NCBI GenBank assembly: GCA_013153455.1
Contig: JAADEK010000028.1
Coordinates: 1-10,770 of the forward strand
Length of the DNA stretch: 10,770 nucleotides
Direction of reading: 5' to 3'
From: Aquificota bacterium
Lineage (GTDB): Bacteria; Aquificota; Aquificia; Aquificales; Aquificaceae
Shown here: positions 1 through 5,711 of the stretch, piece by piece
Layout of the letters: each line of letters starts with the position of its first letter
Numbering within the stretch: the first letter of the stretch is position 1
Made by a program: the position numbers and the translations under genes
Notes under the pieces: model-generated
What the model was told of the DNA's origin: nothing
Seen by the model: only the letters and a program-made list of their open reading frames with translations
The model's database searches: none

Positions 1-810
1 AGCTCACCCGCGCTCGGTATGGGCTTTCGCGTGGGCTTTTTGGGTATGCTCCACATGGAGATAGTCCAAGAGAGGCTTGAGCGCGAATACGGCGTGAAAA
101 TCATAACGACCGCACCTAACGTCATATACAGGGTAAAGAAGAAGTTCAAGGATGAGGTCATTGAGGTAAGGAATCCCTCCGACTTTCCCGATAACGCGGG
201 TCTGATAGAATACGTTGAGGAGCCTTTCGTCCTCGTTACGATTATCACACCCAAAGAGTTCGTGGGTCCCATCATACAACTCTGTCAGGAAAAGAGGGGT
301 ATACAAAAGACGATGAGCTACTTGGACCCGAACACCGTTTACCTTGAGTATGAGATGCCCCTCTCGGAGATAATCGTTGACTTTCACGACAGGATAAAGT
401 CAATATCCAGAGGCTTTGCTTCGTATGATTATGAGCTTATCGGCTACAGACCCTCCGAGCTGATAAAGCTAACGGTTCTCATAAACAAAAAGCCCGTTGA
501 CGCGCTTTCGTTTATCGTCCACGCGGACAGGGCGCAGAGGTTCGCAAGGAAGGTAGCGGAAAAACTAAAGGAAACTATTCCGAGACAACTCTTTGAGGTT
601 CACATACAGGTAGCAAAGGGGGGCAAGGTAATAGCGTCCGAGAGGATAAAGCCCCTGAGGGCGAACGTTACCGCAAAGTGCTACGGGGGTGACGTCACCC
701 GAAAGAAGAAACTCCTTGAAAACCAAAAGGAAGGTAAAAAGCGTATGAAGCAGTTCGGGAAGGTTCAACTACCTCAGGAGGCTTTCCTGAGCGTCCTTAA
801 GGTTGAATAA
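1..810 (+). CDS. lepA: Elongation factor 4 (LepA), 3' part
   Basis: This is the C-terminal 269 residues of the ribosome-associated GTPase EF-4/LepA, which remodels translating ribosomes in the cytoplasm. The frame is open from base 1, so the gene starts outside the window; the ATG at 19 is internal. The visible part starts at the family motif [13 protein letters not shown] (about residues 7-19 of the fragment), in the EF-G domain V-like region. It then holds the LepA-specific C-terminal domain, with [20 protein letters not shown] followed by a basic [16 protein letters not shown] stretch. The end [10 protein letters not shown] is the usual LepA C-terminus, so the stop at 808-810 is genuine. 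The GTPase domain lies upstream. The last 42 bases overlap the end of panE on the other strand. The assignment is near certain because no other translational GTPase has this C-terminal domain. Confidence 0.97.
   Translation, partial: SSPALGMGFRVGFLGMLHMEIVQERLEREYGVKIITTAPNVIYRVKKKFKDEVIEVRNPSDFPDNAGLIEYVEEPFVLVTIITPKEFVGPIIQLCQEKRGIQKTMSYLDPNTVYLEYEMPLSEIIVDFHDRIKSISRGFASYDYELIGYRPSELIKLTVLINKKPVDALSFIVHADRAQRFARKVAEKLKETIPRQLFEVHIQVAKGGKVIASERIKPLRANVTAKCYGGDVTRKKKLLENQKEGKKRMKQFGKVQLPQEAFLSVLKVE
687..700. repeat. 14-bp perfect palindrome in lepA
   Basis: GGGTGACGTCACCC is a perfect 14-base palindrome. It encodes part of the conserved GGDVT motif of LepA, so codon choice on a constrained protein motif is enough to explain it. 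No regulatory role is claimed. Confidence 0.5.
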
Positions 811-1713
811 CTCCTTAGCCTTTACCATGCGTGTTATGAGCTCGTTCGTGGGAACCCTCAGACCCGCCTCGTGAGCGAGCCTCACTACAGCGCCGTTGAG
901 AGCGTCTATCTCCGTCTTTCCCTTTCTTATGTCCTCAAGCATTGAGGGGTAATGAGACGCGGTGGGGGGTATGAGCTTCTCGTAAAATACCTTCGTATAA
1001 TCTTCCGCGCTCTTGAAGAAGGACGGGAGGTTCCTCTCCTTTATAACGAGGAATATCTCCTTTATGACTTCGTTCATAAGCTCGCGGGTTTTGGGGTTTT
1101 CCGCGAGCTCACCGTATGTCTTTTCAAAGAGGGCTCCGAGGGGGTTAAGTGCGCTGTTGTATACGAGCTTATCTATCAGATACTTGTAGACGTCGGGTGA
1201 GTGGCGCGTCGGTATGCCCGCGGAACTAAAGAGTTTCGCAAGCTCCTCAAGAAAGGACGCGGGTATCTTTCCCCTCGGGTCTCCTATGACAACGTCGTCC
1301 GCACAAACCGTTATCCTCACGCTCCCGGGCTTTTCGCGCTTCGCCCCGAAGATAACACGCGAAAGGATAACCGGGTTCTCGGGAAAGAGTTCAAGCGCGG
1401 TCTCGTAGTTCCCGTAACCGTTTTGTGCGACCATTATCAGCGTCTCTTTCGGTATAAAATCCCTTACCGAAAGGAGAGCCTCCTTCGTGTCGTATGACTT
1501 TACGCTAAGGATAAGGACGTCTGGACCGAAAGGTATCTCCTCGGGCTTTGTGAAGGTTCTTACGGGGACGCTGAAGCTTCCCCATATACCGCTTACGCTT
1601 ATCTCGCTTACGGGATTCCTCCTTACAAGACCCACAGCGTCGTGTCCCGCGCGCGTGAGAAAGGCAAGGTAAGCGCTCCCTATGGCACCGACTCCGAGAA
1701 TCCAGAACCTCAT
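769..1713 (-). CDS. panE: 2-dehydropantoate 2-reductase (ketopantoate reductase)
   Basis: This enzyme reduces ketopantoate to pantoate with NADPH in the pantothenate/CoA pathway (cytoplasmic). The 314-residue length is normal. A Rossmann GxGAIG motif lies at residues 7-12, VKSYDT at 71-76 and QNG at 97-99. The family lysine sits in [14 protein letters not shown] (K182), followed by the C-terminal signature [18 protein letters not shown] (257-274), with Ser, Asp and Glu at the places used for substrate binding in E. coli PanE. I chose ATG at 1713 rather than the preceding GTG at 1716. GGTGAGG (1724-1718) is then spaced 4 bases from the ATG but only 1 from the GTG. It is the last gene of the tusA operon, starting just after the stop of the DsrF-like gene. 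Its 3' end runs 42 bp into lepA on the opposite strand. The related ApbA/PanE family includes other 2-oxoacid reductases, so the substrate is inferred. Confidence 0.9.
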   Translation of the reverse strand: MRFWILGVGAIGSAYLAFLTRAGHDAVGLVRRNPVSEISVSGIWGSFSVPVRTFTKPEEIPFGPDVLILSVKSYDTKEALLSVRDFIPKETLIMVAQNGYGNYETALELFPENPVILSRVIFGAKREKPGSVRITVCADDVVIGDPRGKIPASFLEELAKLFSSAGIPTRHSPDVYKYLIDKLVYNSALNPLGALFEKTYGELAENPKTRELMNEVIKEIFLVIKERNLPSFFKSAEDYTKVFYEKLIPPTASHYPSMLEDIRKGKTEIDALNGAVVRLAHEAGLRVPTNELITRMVKAKELFNLKDAQESLLR

Positions 1714-1719
1714 CACGCC

Positions 1720-2067
1720 TCACCAGATGAATACGTCGTCCGCGCTCTGTATCAACTCCTTTACCTCTTCTTGCGGGAGGATGTTTACGCTCTTTACCGC
1801 GAGGTTGTTCTTCGTTATGCCCCTGTCGTGGAGGGACTCCTCTTCCGCGACGAGCGTCAGGTTCACGAGCTCTATCGTTTCCCAAAACTTATCAAAGCTC
1901 TCTATACCGAGCTCCTCGGGATGCCAGCGCGTCAGAACGTAAACCCCGTCGCGTATGCATATAAAATACGTCTCGTTGTTTATGGCGGTAGCGGTCGCTA
2001 CCCTCAGGGCTTCGTGAGCTTTCCAAGAGAAGGGGTCTCCCTTGAGGACGTGAACGACCCTTTTCAT
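1720..2067 (-). CDS. DsrF/TusC-like sulfur relay protein
   Basis: This is a small (115-residue) DsrE/DsrF-superfamily protein. It begins MKRVVHVLKGDPF, has a DGVYVL motif near residues 45-50, then an AEEESLHDRGI segment and an ELIQSADDVFIW tail. Spacing and motifs match TusC/DsrF, the non-catalytic partner in DsrEFH/TusBCD complexes that pass sulfur from TusA. The ATG at 2067 is preferred over an upstream in-frame TTG at 2097: it gives the canonical N-terminus and sits 4 bases after the stop of the DsrE-like gene. It has no good Shine-Dalgarno of its own, so translational coupling is likely. No TusB/DsrH homologue follows; panE is next. The DsrF versus DsrH assignment rests on motif recall and is less sure than the superfamily. 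Confidence 0.72.
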   Translation of the reverse strand: MKRVVHVLKGDPFSWKAHEALRVATATAINNETYFICIRDGVYVLTRWHPEELGIESFDKFWETIELVNLTLVAEEESLHDRGITKNNLAVKSVNILPQEEVKELIQSADDVFIW

Positions 2068-2071
2068 GATT

Positions 2072-2377
2072 TCAATTAAAGCACACGGACTTATCAAAGT
2101 CCTTCATCATCTGGGAAAGGGCGTAGGTTGAGCTACTCTCCGCCCACGCGGGAGCCTGTCTTACGCCCCTTTGGTGCGCGGAGTGGGCGCAAAAGAGGAC
2201 ACGGGCGCCGAAGCGCTTTAGCTCCTCCGCGTCCGGTCTCAGGAGATAATAAACACCGTTTCCCGAAAGGAAGATAACTACCTCGTGCCCCCTTTGGGTA
2301 AGCTTCCTCGTGAGGTTTCTCACCGTGTTGTAGTCCTTAGCGTAGGGGACGCTCGTGATGAAGAGCAAAACCTTCAT
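2072..2377 (-). CDS. DsrE/TusD-like sulfurtransferase subunit
   Basis: This 101-residue protein has the DsrE/TusD fold pattern: a beta strand at the start (MKVLLFITSVPYA), a helix, VVIFLSGNGVYYL at about 34-46, then a conserved cysteine in LFCAHSAHQRGV (Cys63). That position matches the persulfide-bearing cysteine of TusD/DsrE, normally followed by an Ala and an Arg-Gly pair. A second cysteine lies two residues from the C-terminus (Cys99). In the family it accepts sulfane sulfur from TusA in the cytoplasm. Its ATG overlaps the TGA of tusA by the ATGA arrangement, with GGTGAG just upstream inside tusA, so the two are translationally coupled. It is slightly short for a TusD (usually 115-130 residues). 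Confidence 0.75.
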   Translation of the reverse strand: MKVLLFITSVPYAKDYNTVRNLTRKLTQRGHEVVIFLSGNGVYYLLRPDAEELKRFGARVLFCAHSAHQRGVRQAPAWAESSSTYALSQMMKDFDKSVCFN

Positions 2378-2613
2378 CTCACCTTCTTAATTATAATTTC
2401 CCAAAGGTTCTCCCCGAGCTTGTTTACCGCTATGACTTCCTGCCCCTCTTCCCTCATGCTCTTCGGGACGCTCTCCGCGGACGGGGGGTAGTCTACCAAG
2501 ACCCTCAGAACCTCACCGACGCGCATACCCTCAAGCGCGAGCTTACTCTTTACGAAAGTAAAAGGGCAAACTTCCCCCCTTATATCAAGCTCTTTGTCAA
2601 CCTTCACGTCCAT
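2374..2613 (-). CDS. tusA: TusA-family sulfur carrier protein
   Basis: This 79-residue TusA/SirA/YeeD-fold protein carries sulfur as a cysteine persulfide. The core is LDIRGEVCPFTFVKSKLALE (residues 9-28), with Cys16 at the active position, then VGEVLRVLVDYPPSAESVP. The usual CPxP signature is CPFT here, so the second proline is missing while the cysteine is kept. As the first gene of the minus-strand operon it feeds the DsrE- and DsrF-like partners downstream. This arrangement is known from sulfur-oxidising bacteria and from Tus systems for tRNA thiolation. The ATG is the first possible start after an in-frame TAA. A GAGGAG lies about 16 bases upstream, too far to act as a normal ribosome binding site, so the mRNA may be nearly leaderless. 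Confidence 0.85.
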   Translation of the reverse strand: MDVKVDKELDIRGEVCPFTFVKSKLALEGMRVGEVLRVLVDYPPSAESVPKSMREEGQEVIAVNKLGENLWEIIIKKVR

Positions 2614-2652
2614 AAGCTTAAATTTAAAACTCCTCAGTTAAAATAATCAATT
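2614..2652. promoter_or_regulatory. Divergent tusA/pheT promoter region
   Basis: Only 39 bases separate two divergently starting genes, so both promoters must sit here and partly inside the flanking reading frames. Toward pheT, TTAAAATAAT (2638-2647) offers a -10-like TAAAAT 8 bases from the ATG. Toward tusA, the TTTTAAATTTAA stretch plays the same part. No -35 element is clear. The assignment is inferred from position and AT richness. Confidence 0.4.
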
Positions 2653-4956
2653 ATGAAAGTCCCCTACACATGGCTATCGGAGTTCCTCCAACTCCGCGAC
2701 ATCTCCCCCGAAGAGATAGCCCGCGAGCTTACGCTAAAGAGCGCGGAAACGGAAGTAGAAACCTTCGGTATAGACCTTGACGGCGTTGTCGTTGGGAAAA
2801 TCGTATCCGTAAAGCCCCACCCAAAGAGAAATGAGCTCGTAGTTGCGAGGGTTCAGGTTTCGGAGCACATCTTTGTTAACGTCGTGAGCGGGGACAAGAC
2901 CCTAAAGGAGGGTGAGCTTGTCGTTGTAGCCCTCCCTAACTCAAAGGTAGGTGACAGGTGCGTAACGAAGCGCGAGATAGACGGCGTTCTGTCGGAGGGT
3001 ATGCTCCTTTCCGCGCAAGAGCTCGGTCTTGAGGAAAAGAGCGAAGGGGTCTTGAGGCTTGACGAAGACCTAAAGCCCGGGACGGACGCGTCTTTTGTCC
3101 TCGGCTTCGGTGAGCCCATCCTCGTCCTTGACATAACACCGAACAGGGGAGACCTCCTCTCGGTGAGGGGTGTCGCGAGGGAGGTAAGCGCCATATTCGG
3201 ACTTCCCAAAAACGAGCTACAGGAGCCCGCGTATGAGGACAGGGGTGAGCTTGAGATAGAGATAAGGGACGAAGACTGCGGGCGCTACAGGGGCGCGCTC
3301 ATAGAAGGCGTTTCGGTAAAGCGGGCACCCCTCGGTATAAGAAAAAGACTCTGGCAGTGCGGTATAAAGAGCGTAAACAACGTCGTTGATATAACCAATT
3401 ACGTGATGCTCAGAGAAGGGCAACCCCTTCACGCCTTTGACGCAAAAAAGCTAAAGGGCGGTATAGTCGTAAGGAGTGCAAAAAAGGGAGAAAGGATAAC
3501 GACGCTTGACGGGAGCCGAAAGGAGCTTGACGAGGACATACTCGTCATAGCGGACAGGGAAAAGCCCGTCGCAATAGCGGGCGTAATAGGAGGACTTGAT
3601 AGCGCGGTAAGCAAAGATACGACGGATATCCTCCTTGAGAGCGCATACTTCAACCCCTACAGAATAAGGAAAGCGTCAAAGAAGCTCGGACTCCAAACCG
3701 AAAGCTCATACCGCTTTGAGAGAAACGTTGACATAGAAAGGGTAAAGAAAGCCCAAGACTACGCGATAGACCTAATACTGAAGCACACGGGGGGGAAGCT
3801 CGTCTCCGCGAAAGACCTCTACCCGAAGCCCTACGAGGGGAGGAAGATATTCCTTCCCCAAGGGAAGTATATAAGGTATGCGGGAGAGCCCTACAAGAAC
3901 GAGGAAGCGTCCAGAATACTCACCGCCTTGGAGATACCCCACGAGGTTCTCCGTTGCGGTATTGAGGTCTTCGTCCCCGCTCACAGAAGCTTTGACCTCT
4001 TCAGGGACGTTGACATCGTAGAGGAGCTCATGCGGGTAAAAGGATACGAGAGCTTCCCCTCGGAGGTTCTCCGCCTTCCCGCGCTCGCAAAGGAACCCAG
4101 AGACCCCGAAAGGGAAGTAAGGACATACCTAAGGGACAGGGGTCTTTACGAGGTTATAAACTTCTCCTTTGAGGACGGAAAGCTTTACGAACTCCTCGGG
4201 CTTGAGCTACCGAAACTCCAAATAGTAAACCCCCTGAACCCGACACAAAGGTATTTAAGAACTACGTTAATTACCGCGCTCCTCAGGAGCGCGGTCTACA
4301 ACGACAGAAACTACAACTACGAACAGGGTATGTTTGAGCTCGGGAAGGTCTTCTTCCCGGAGGGTGAGGAAAAGAGGCTCGGGCTCCTTCTGAAGGGCGA
4401 GCGTTGGGACGAGAAGGAACTCCTCGGGATACTGGGGGGTGTCTTTGAGCTGTTCGGGCTCAAGATGGGGCTAAGGAGCGGGGGAGAGGACTTCCTACAC
4501 CCATACCAGAGGGTTGAGCTTTTGCTCAACGGTGAGGTGGTCGGGTTTGCGGGAAGGCTACACCCGAAGGTCGTTCGGGCGCTTGAGCTGAGGGGTGAGC
4601 CTTGGGTTGCGGAGATAAAGGTGGAGAAACTCTTCTCAAAAAGAAGGGAACCCGTATACAGACCCTTCTCAAAGTTCCCGCCCGTCGTTCGGGATATAGC
4701 GCTCGTGATGGACAAACACACGAGTGTGGATAAATTATTAAATGACATCAAATCGCAATTAGGTGAGGTGCTTGAGGAGTTAAGCGTTTTTGACGTTTAC
4801 ACCGGAACGAAGGTAGGGGAAGGCAAGAAGAGCGTAGGTATAAGGCTCGTTTTCAGGAGCACGGAAGGAAGCTTGAAGGATGAGGAAGTAAACGAGCTCG
4901 TCAATAGATTGATTGAGTATCTTGAGAAGGAGCACCGCGTCAGGTTGAGAACCTGA
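2653..4956 (+). CDS. pheT: Phenylalanyl-tRNA synthetase beta subunit
   Basis: This is the beta chain of the alpha2-beta2 enzyme that charges tRNA-Phe. Its 767 residues are close to the bacterial norm of about 780-800. It starts with the canonical MKVPYTWLSEFL. An EMAP-like tRNA-binding domain follows at about 40-150 (VVVGKIVSVKPHPKRNELVV), then LDITPNRGDLLSVRGVARE near 160 at the start of the B3/B4 editing region. VVDITNYVMLREGQPLHAFD lies near 240-260. The B5 domain is at about 400-470, the inactive class II-like core at 470-660, and the C-terminal FDX-ACB anticodon-binding domain starts at FSKFPPVVRDIALVMD near 670. pheS is not in the window. The ATG is the first start after an in-frame TAA (2644), and there is no Shine-Dalgarno. 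The 6S RNA candidate begins right after the stop. Confidence 0.97.
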   Translation: MKVPYTWLSEFLQLRDISPEEIARELTLKSAETEVETFGIDLDGVVVGKIVSVKPHPKRNELVVARVQVSEHIFVNVVSGDKTLKEGELVVVALPNSKVGDRCVTKREIDGVLSEGMLLSAQELGLEEKSEGVLRLDEDLKPGTDASFVLGFGEPILVLDITPNRGDLLSVRGVAREVSAIFGLPKNELQEPAYEDRGELEIEIRDEDCGRYRGALIEGVSVKRAPLGIRKRLWQCGIKSVNNVVDITNYVMLREGQPLHAFDAKKLKGGIVVRSAKKGERITTLDGSRKELDEDILVIADREKPVAIAGVIGGLDSAVSKDTTDILLESAYFNPYRIRKASKKLGLQTESSYRFERNVDIERVKKAQDYAIDLILKHTGGKLVSAKDLYPKPYEGRKIFLPQGKYIRYAGEPYKNEEASRILTALEIPHEVLRCGIEVFVPAHRSFDLFRDVDIVEELMRVKGYESFPSEVLRLPALAKEPRDPEREVRTYLRDRGLYEVINFSFEDGKLYELLGLELPKLQIVNPLNPTQRYLRTTLITALLRSAVYNDRNYNYEQGMFELGKVFFPEGEEKRLGLLLKGERWDEKELLGILGGVFELFGLKMGLRSGGEDFLHPYQRVELLLNGEVVGFAGRLHPKVVRALELRGEPWVAEIKVEKLFSKRREPVYRPFSKFPPVVRDIALVMDKHTSVDKLLNDIKSQLGEVLEELSVFDVYTGTKVGEGKKSVGIRLVFRSTEGSLKDEEVNELVNRLIEYLEKEHRVRLRT
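4273..4295. repeat. 23-base inverted repeat inside pheT
   Basis: Arms of 11 bases (ACCGCGCTCCT and AGGAGCGCGGT) flank a single central base, directly after a TTAATTA tract. In RNA it would form a strong GC-rich hairpin. It encodes an ordinary TALLRSAV segment, so it may be chance plus codon preference. No T-run follows, so it is not a standard terminator. Confidence 0.6.
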
Positions 4957-5113
4957 GGTCTGCCCTGCACGTGGGGCGGGCGTTGTCAAAGGGGGCTACA
5001 ACGTGGGCTGAAGGGAAGCCTTCTTCGGGCGCTCCCGAAGGGACGCCCGAGGGGCTACCCACCTAAAGAGCGAGGCGCCCACCGACAGCCCGCTTTACGG
5101 CAGGGCGGACACC
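4957..5113 (+). ncRNA. ssrS: 6S RNA (RNA polymerase regulator)
   Basis: The pheT-fau gap folds by hand into the 6S rod. Closing stem: 4958-4967 with 5101-5110 (10 pairs, one G-U). It continues at 4975-4981 with 5088-5094. A large central bubble follows (about 4982-5002 and 5063-5087), with a possible GTTGT/ACAAC hairpin on its 5' side. The apical arm has 5003-5007 with 5058-5062, 5017-5020 with 5053-5056, and a long stem 5023-5036 with 5040-5052. The pattern of a long helix, open bubble, closing stem and terminal stem-loop mimics an open promoter; 6S RNA uses it to bind the housekeeping RNA polymerase and to template short product RNAs. The position just before the 5-formyl-THF cyclo-ligase gene (ygfA/fau) is the classic 6S neighbourhood. 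The exact ends are estimated. It may be processed from the pheT transcript or have a promoter within pheT. Confidence 0.82.
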
Positions 5114-5122
5114 TTGCCTTCC

Positions 5123-5139
5123 CCTCCTGATACGGGAGG
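5123..5139 (+). promoter_or_regulatory. Hairpin enclosing the fau ribosome binding site
   Basis: CCTCCT (5123-5128) pairs with GGGAGG (5134-5139) around a five-base GATAC loop. GGGAGG is the only Shine-Dalgarno for fau, 8 bases before its TTG start, so the hairpin would hide it. The hairpin lies about 10 bases after the 6S RNA. This suggests low or conditional translation of fau; the role is inferred. Confidence 0.5.
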
Positions 5140-5147
5140 CGGAAGCA

Positions 5148-5711
5148 TTGTCAACGCTGAAGGAAGAGCTGAGACGAAAAGCCCTAAAGAGGAGAAAGAG
5201 CTTATCCGAGGAAGAGAGGAAGAAACTTTCACAAAGTATAAGGAGGCGCGTAGAGAGCCTCCCGGAGTTTATCCGAGCGTCGCGCGTTATGCTCTTTTAC
5301 CCGATACGGGGTGAGCCCGACCTCCTTCCGCTCGTTGAGAAATACAAAAACCTAAAGGAGTTTTACCTCCCGAAGGTTTACGGGGAGCGTATACTTCCCG
5401 CGCGCTTTTCCGACCTTTCGGGGCTCAGGAGGGGGGCGTTCGGTATACCCGAGCCGGGGGGAGATATCTCAAAGCCCGAGGAGCTTGAGCTTATACTCGT
5501 TCCGGGTGTTTTGTTTGATGAGGAGGGCTTTCGTATAGGTTTCGGTGGCGGTTATTACGACAGGTTCCTGAGGGGGTTGAGCGTTCCCAAGGTCGGGGTA
5601 GCCTTCTCGTTTCAGGTGGTTCGGAGCTTGCCGAGGGAACCTTGGGACGTTCCCGTTGATATCCTCATCACGGAAAACATCACAAGGAGGTTGAGAGATG
5701 GACGTTCTTAG
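5148..5711 (+). CDS. fau: 5-formyltetrahydrofolate cyclo-ligase
   Basis: This enzyme uses ATP to convert 5-formyl-THF to 5,10-methenyl-THF in one-carbon metabolism (cytoplasm). Its 187 residues are the normal size. The N-terminus is a basic helical segment (LKEELRRKALKRRKSL). The MLFYPIRGEPDLLPL segment is at 48-62. GAFGIPEP is at 97-103. The diagnostic LVPGVLFDEEGFRIGFGGGYYDRF is at 117-140 and contains the glycine-rich nucleotide/folate loop. The tail EPWDVPVDILITE completes the match. I chose the TTG start because GGGAGG lies 8 bases upstream and the resulting N-terminus fits the family; no better ATG is available. Its place after a 6S RNA matches the ssrS-ygfA pairing. It overlaps rny by 14 bases in another frame, so the two are likely co-translated. 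Confidence 0.93.
   Translation: MSTLKEELRRKALKRRKSLSEEERKKLSQSIRRRVESLPEFIRASRVMLFYPIRGEPDLLPLVEKYKNLKEFYLPKVYGERILPARFSDLSGLRRGAFGIPEPGGDISKPEELELILVPGVLFDEEGFRIGFGGGYYDRFLRGLSVPKVGVAFSFQVVRSLPREPWDVPVDILITENITRRLRDGRS
5684..5690 (+). promoter_or_regulatory. Strong ribosome binding site of rny
   Basis: AAGGAGG lies 7 bases before the rny ATG at 5698, inside the last codons of fau. It fixes the rny start and permits coupled translation despite the 14-base gene overlap. It is the best Shine-Dalgarno in the window. Confidence 0.8.

Noticed and set aside
1642-2079. Plus-strand 145-codon frame opposite the DsrF-like gene
   Set aside because: The minus-strand frames show recognisable DsrE-family and PanE motifs and operon spacing; this one shows none.
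4317-4751. Minus-strand 144-codon frame opposite pheT, rich in Ser and Pro
   Set aside because: The Ser/Pro richness is the antisense image of Glu/Arg/Gly codons in pheT; no start signal or homology pattern.
5114-5314. Open frame starting in the 6S/fau gap
   Set aside because: It is out of frame with fau and its codons are an image of the fau sequence; it has no recognisable product.
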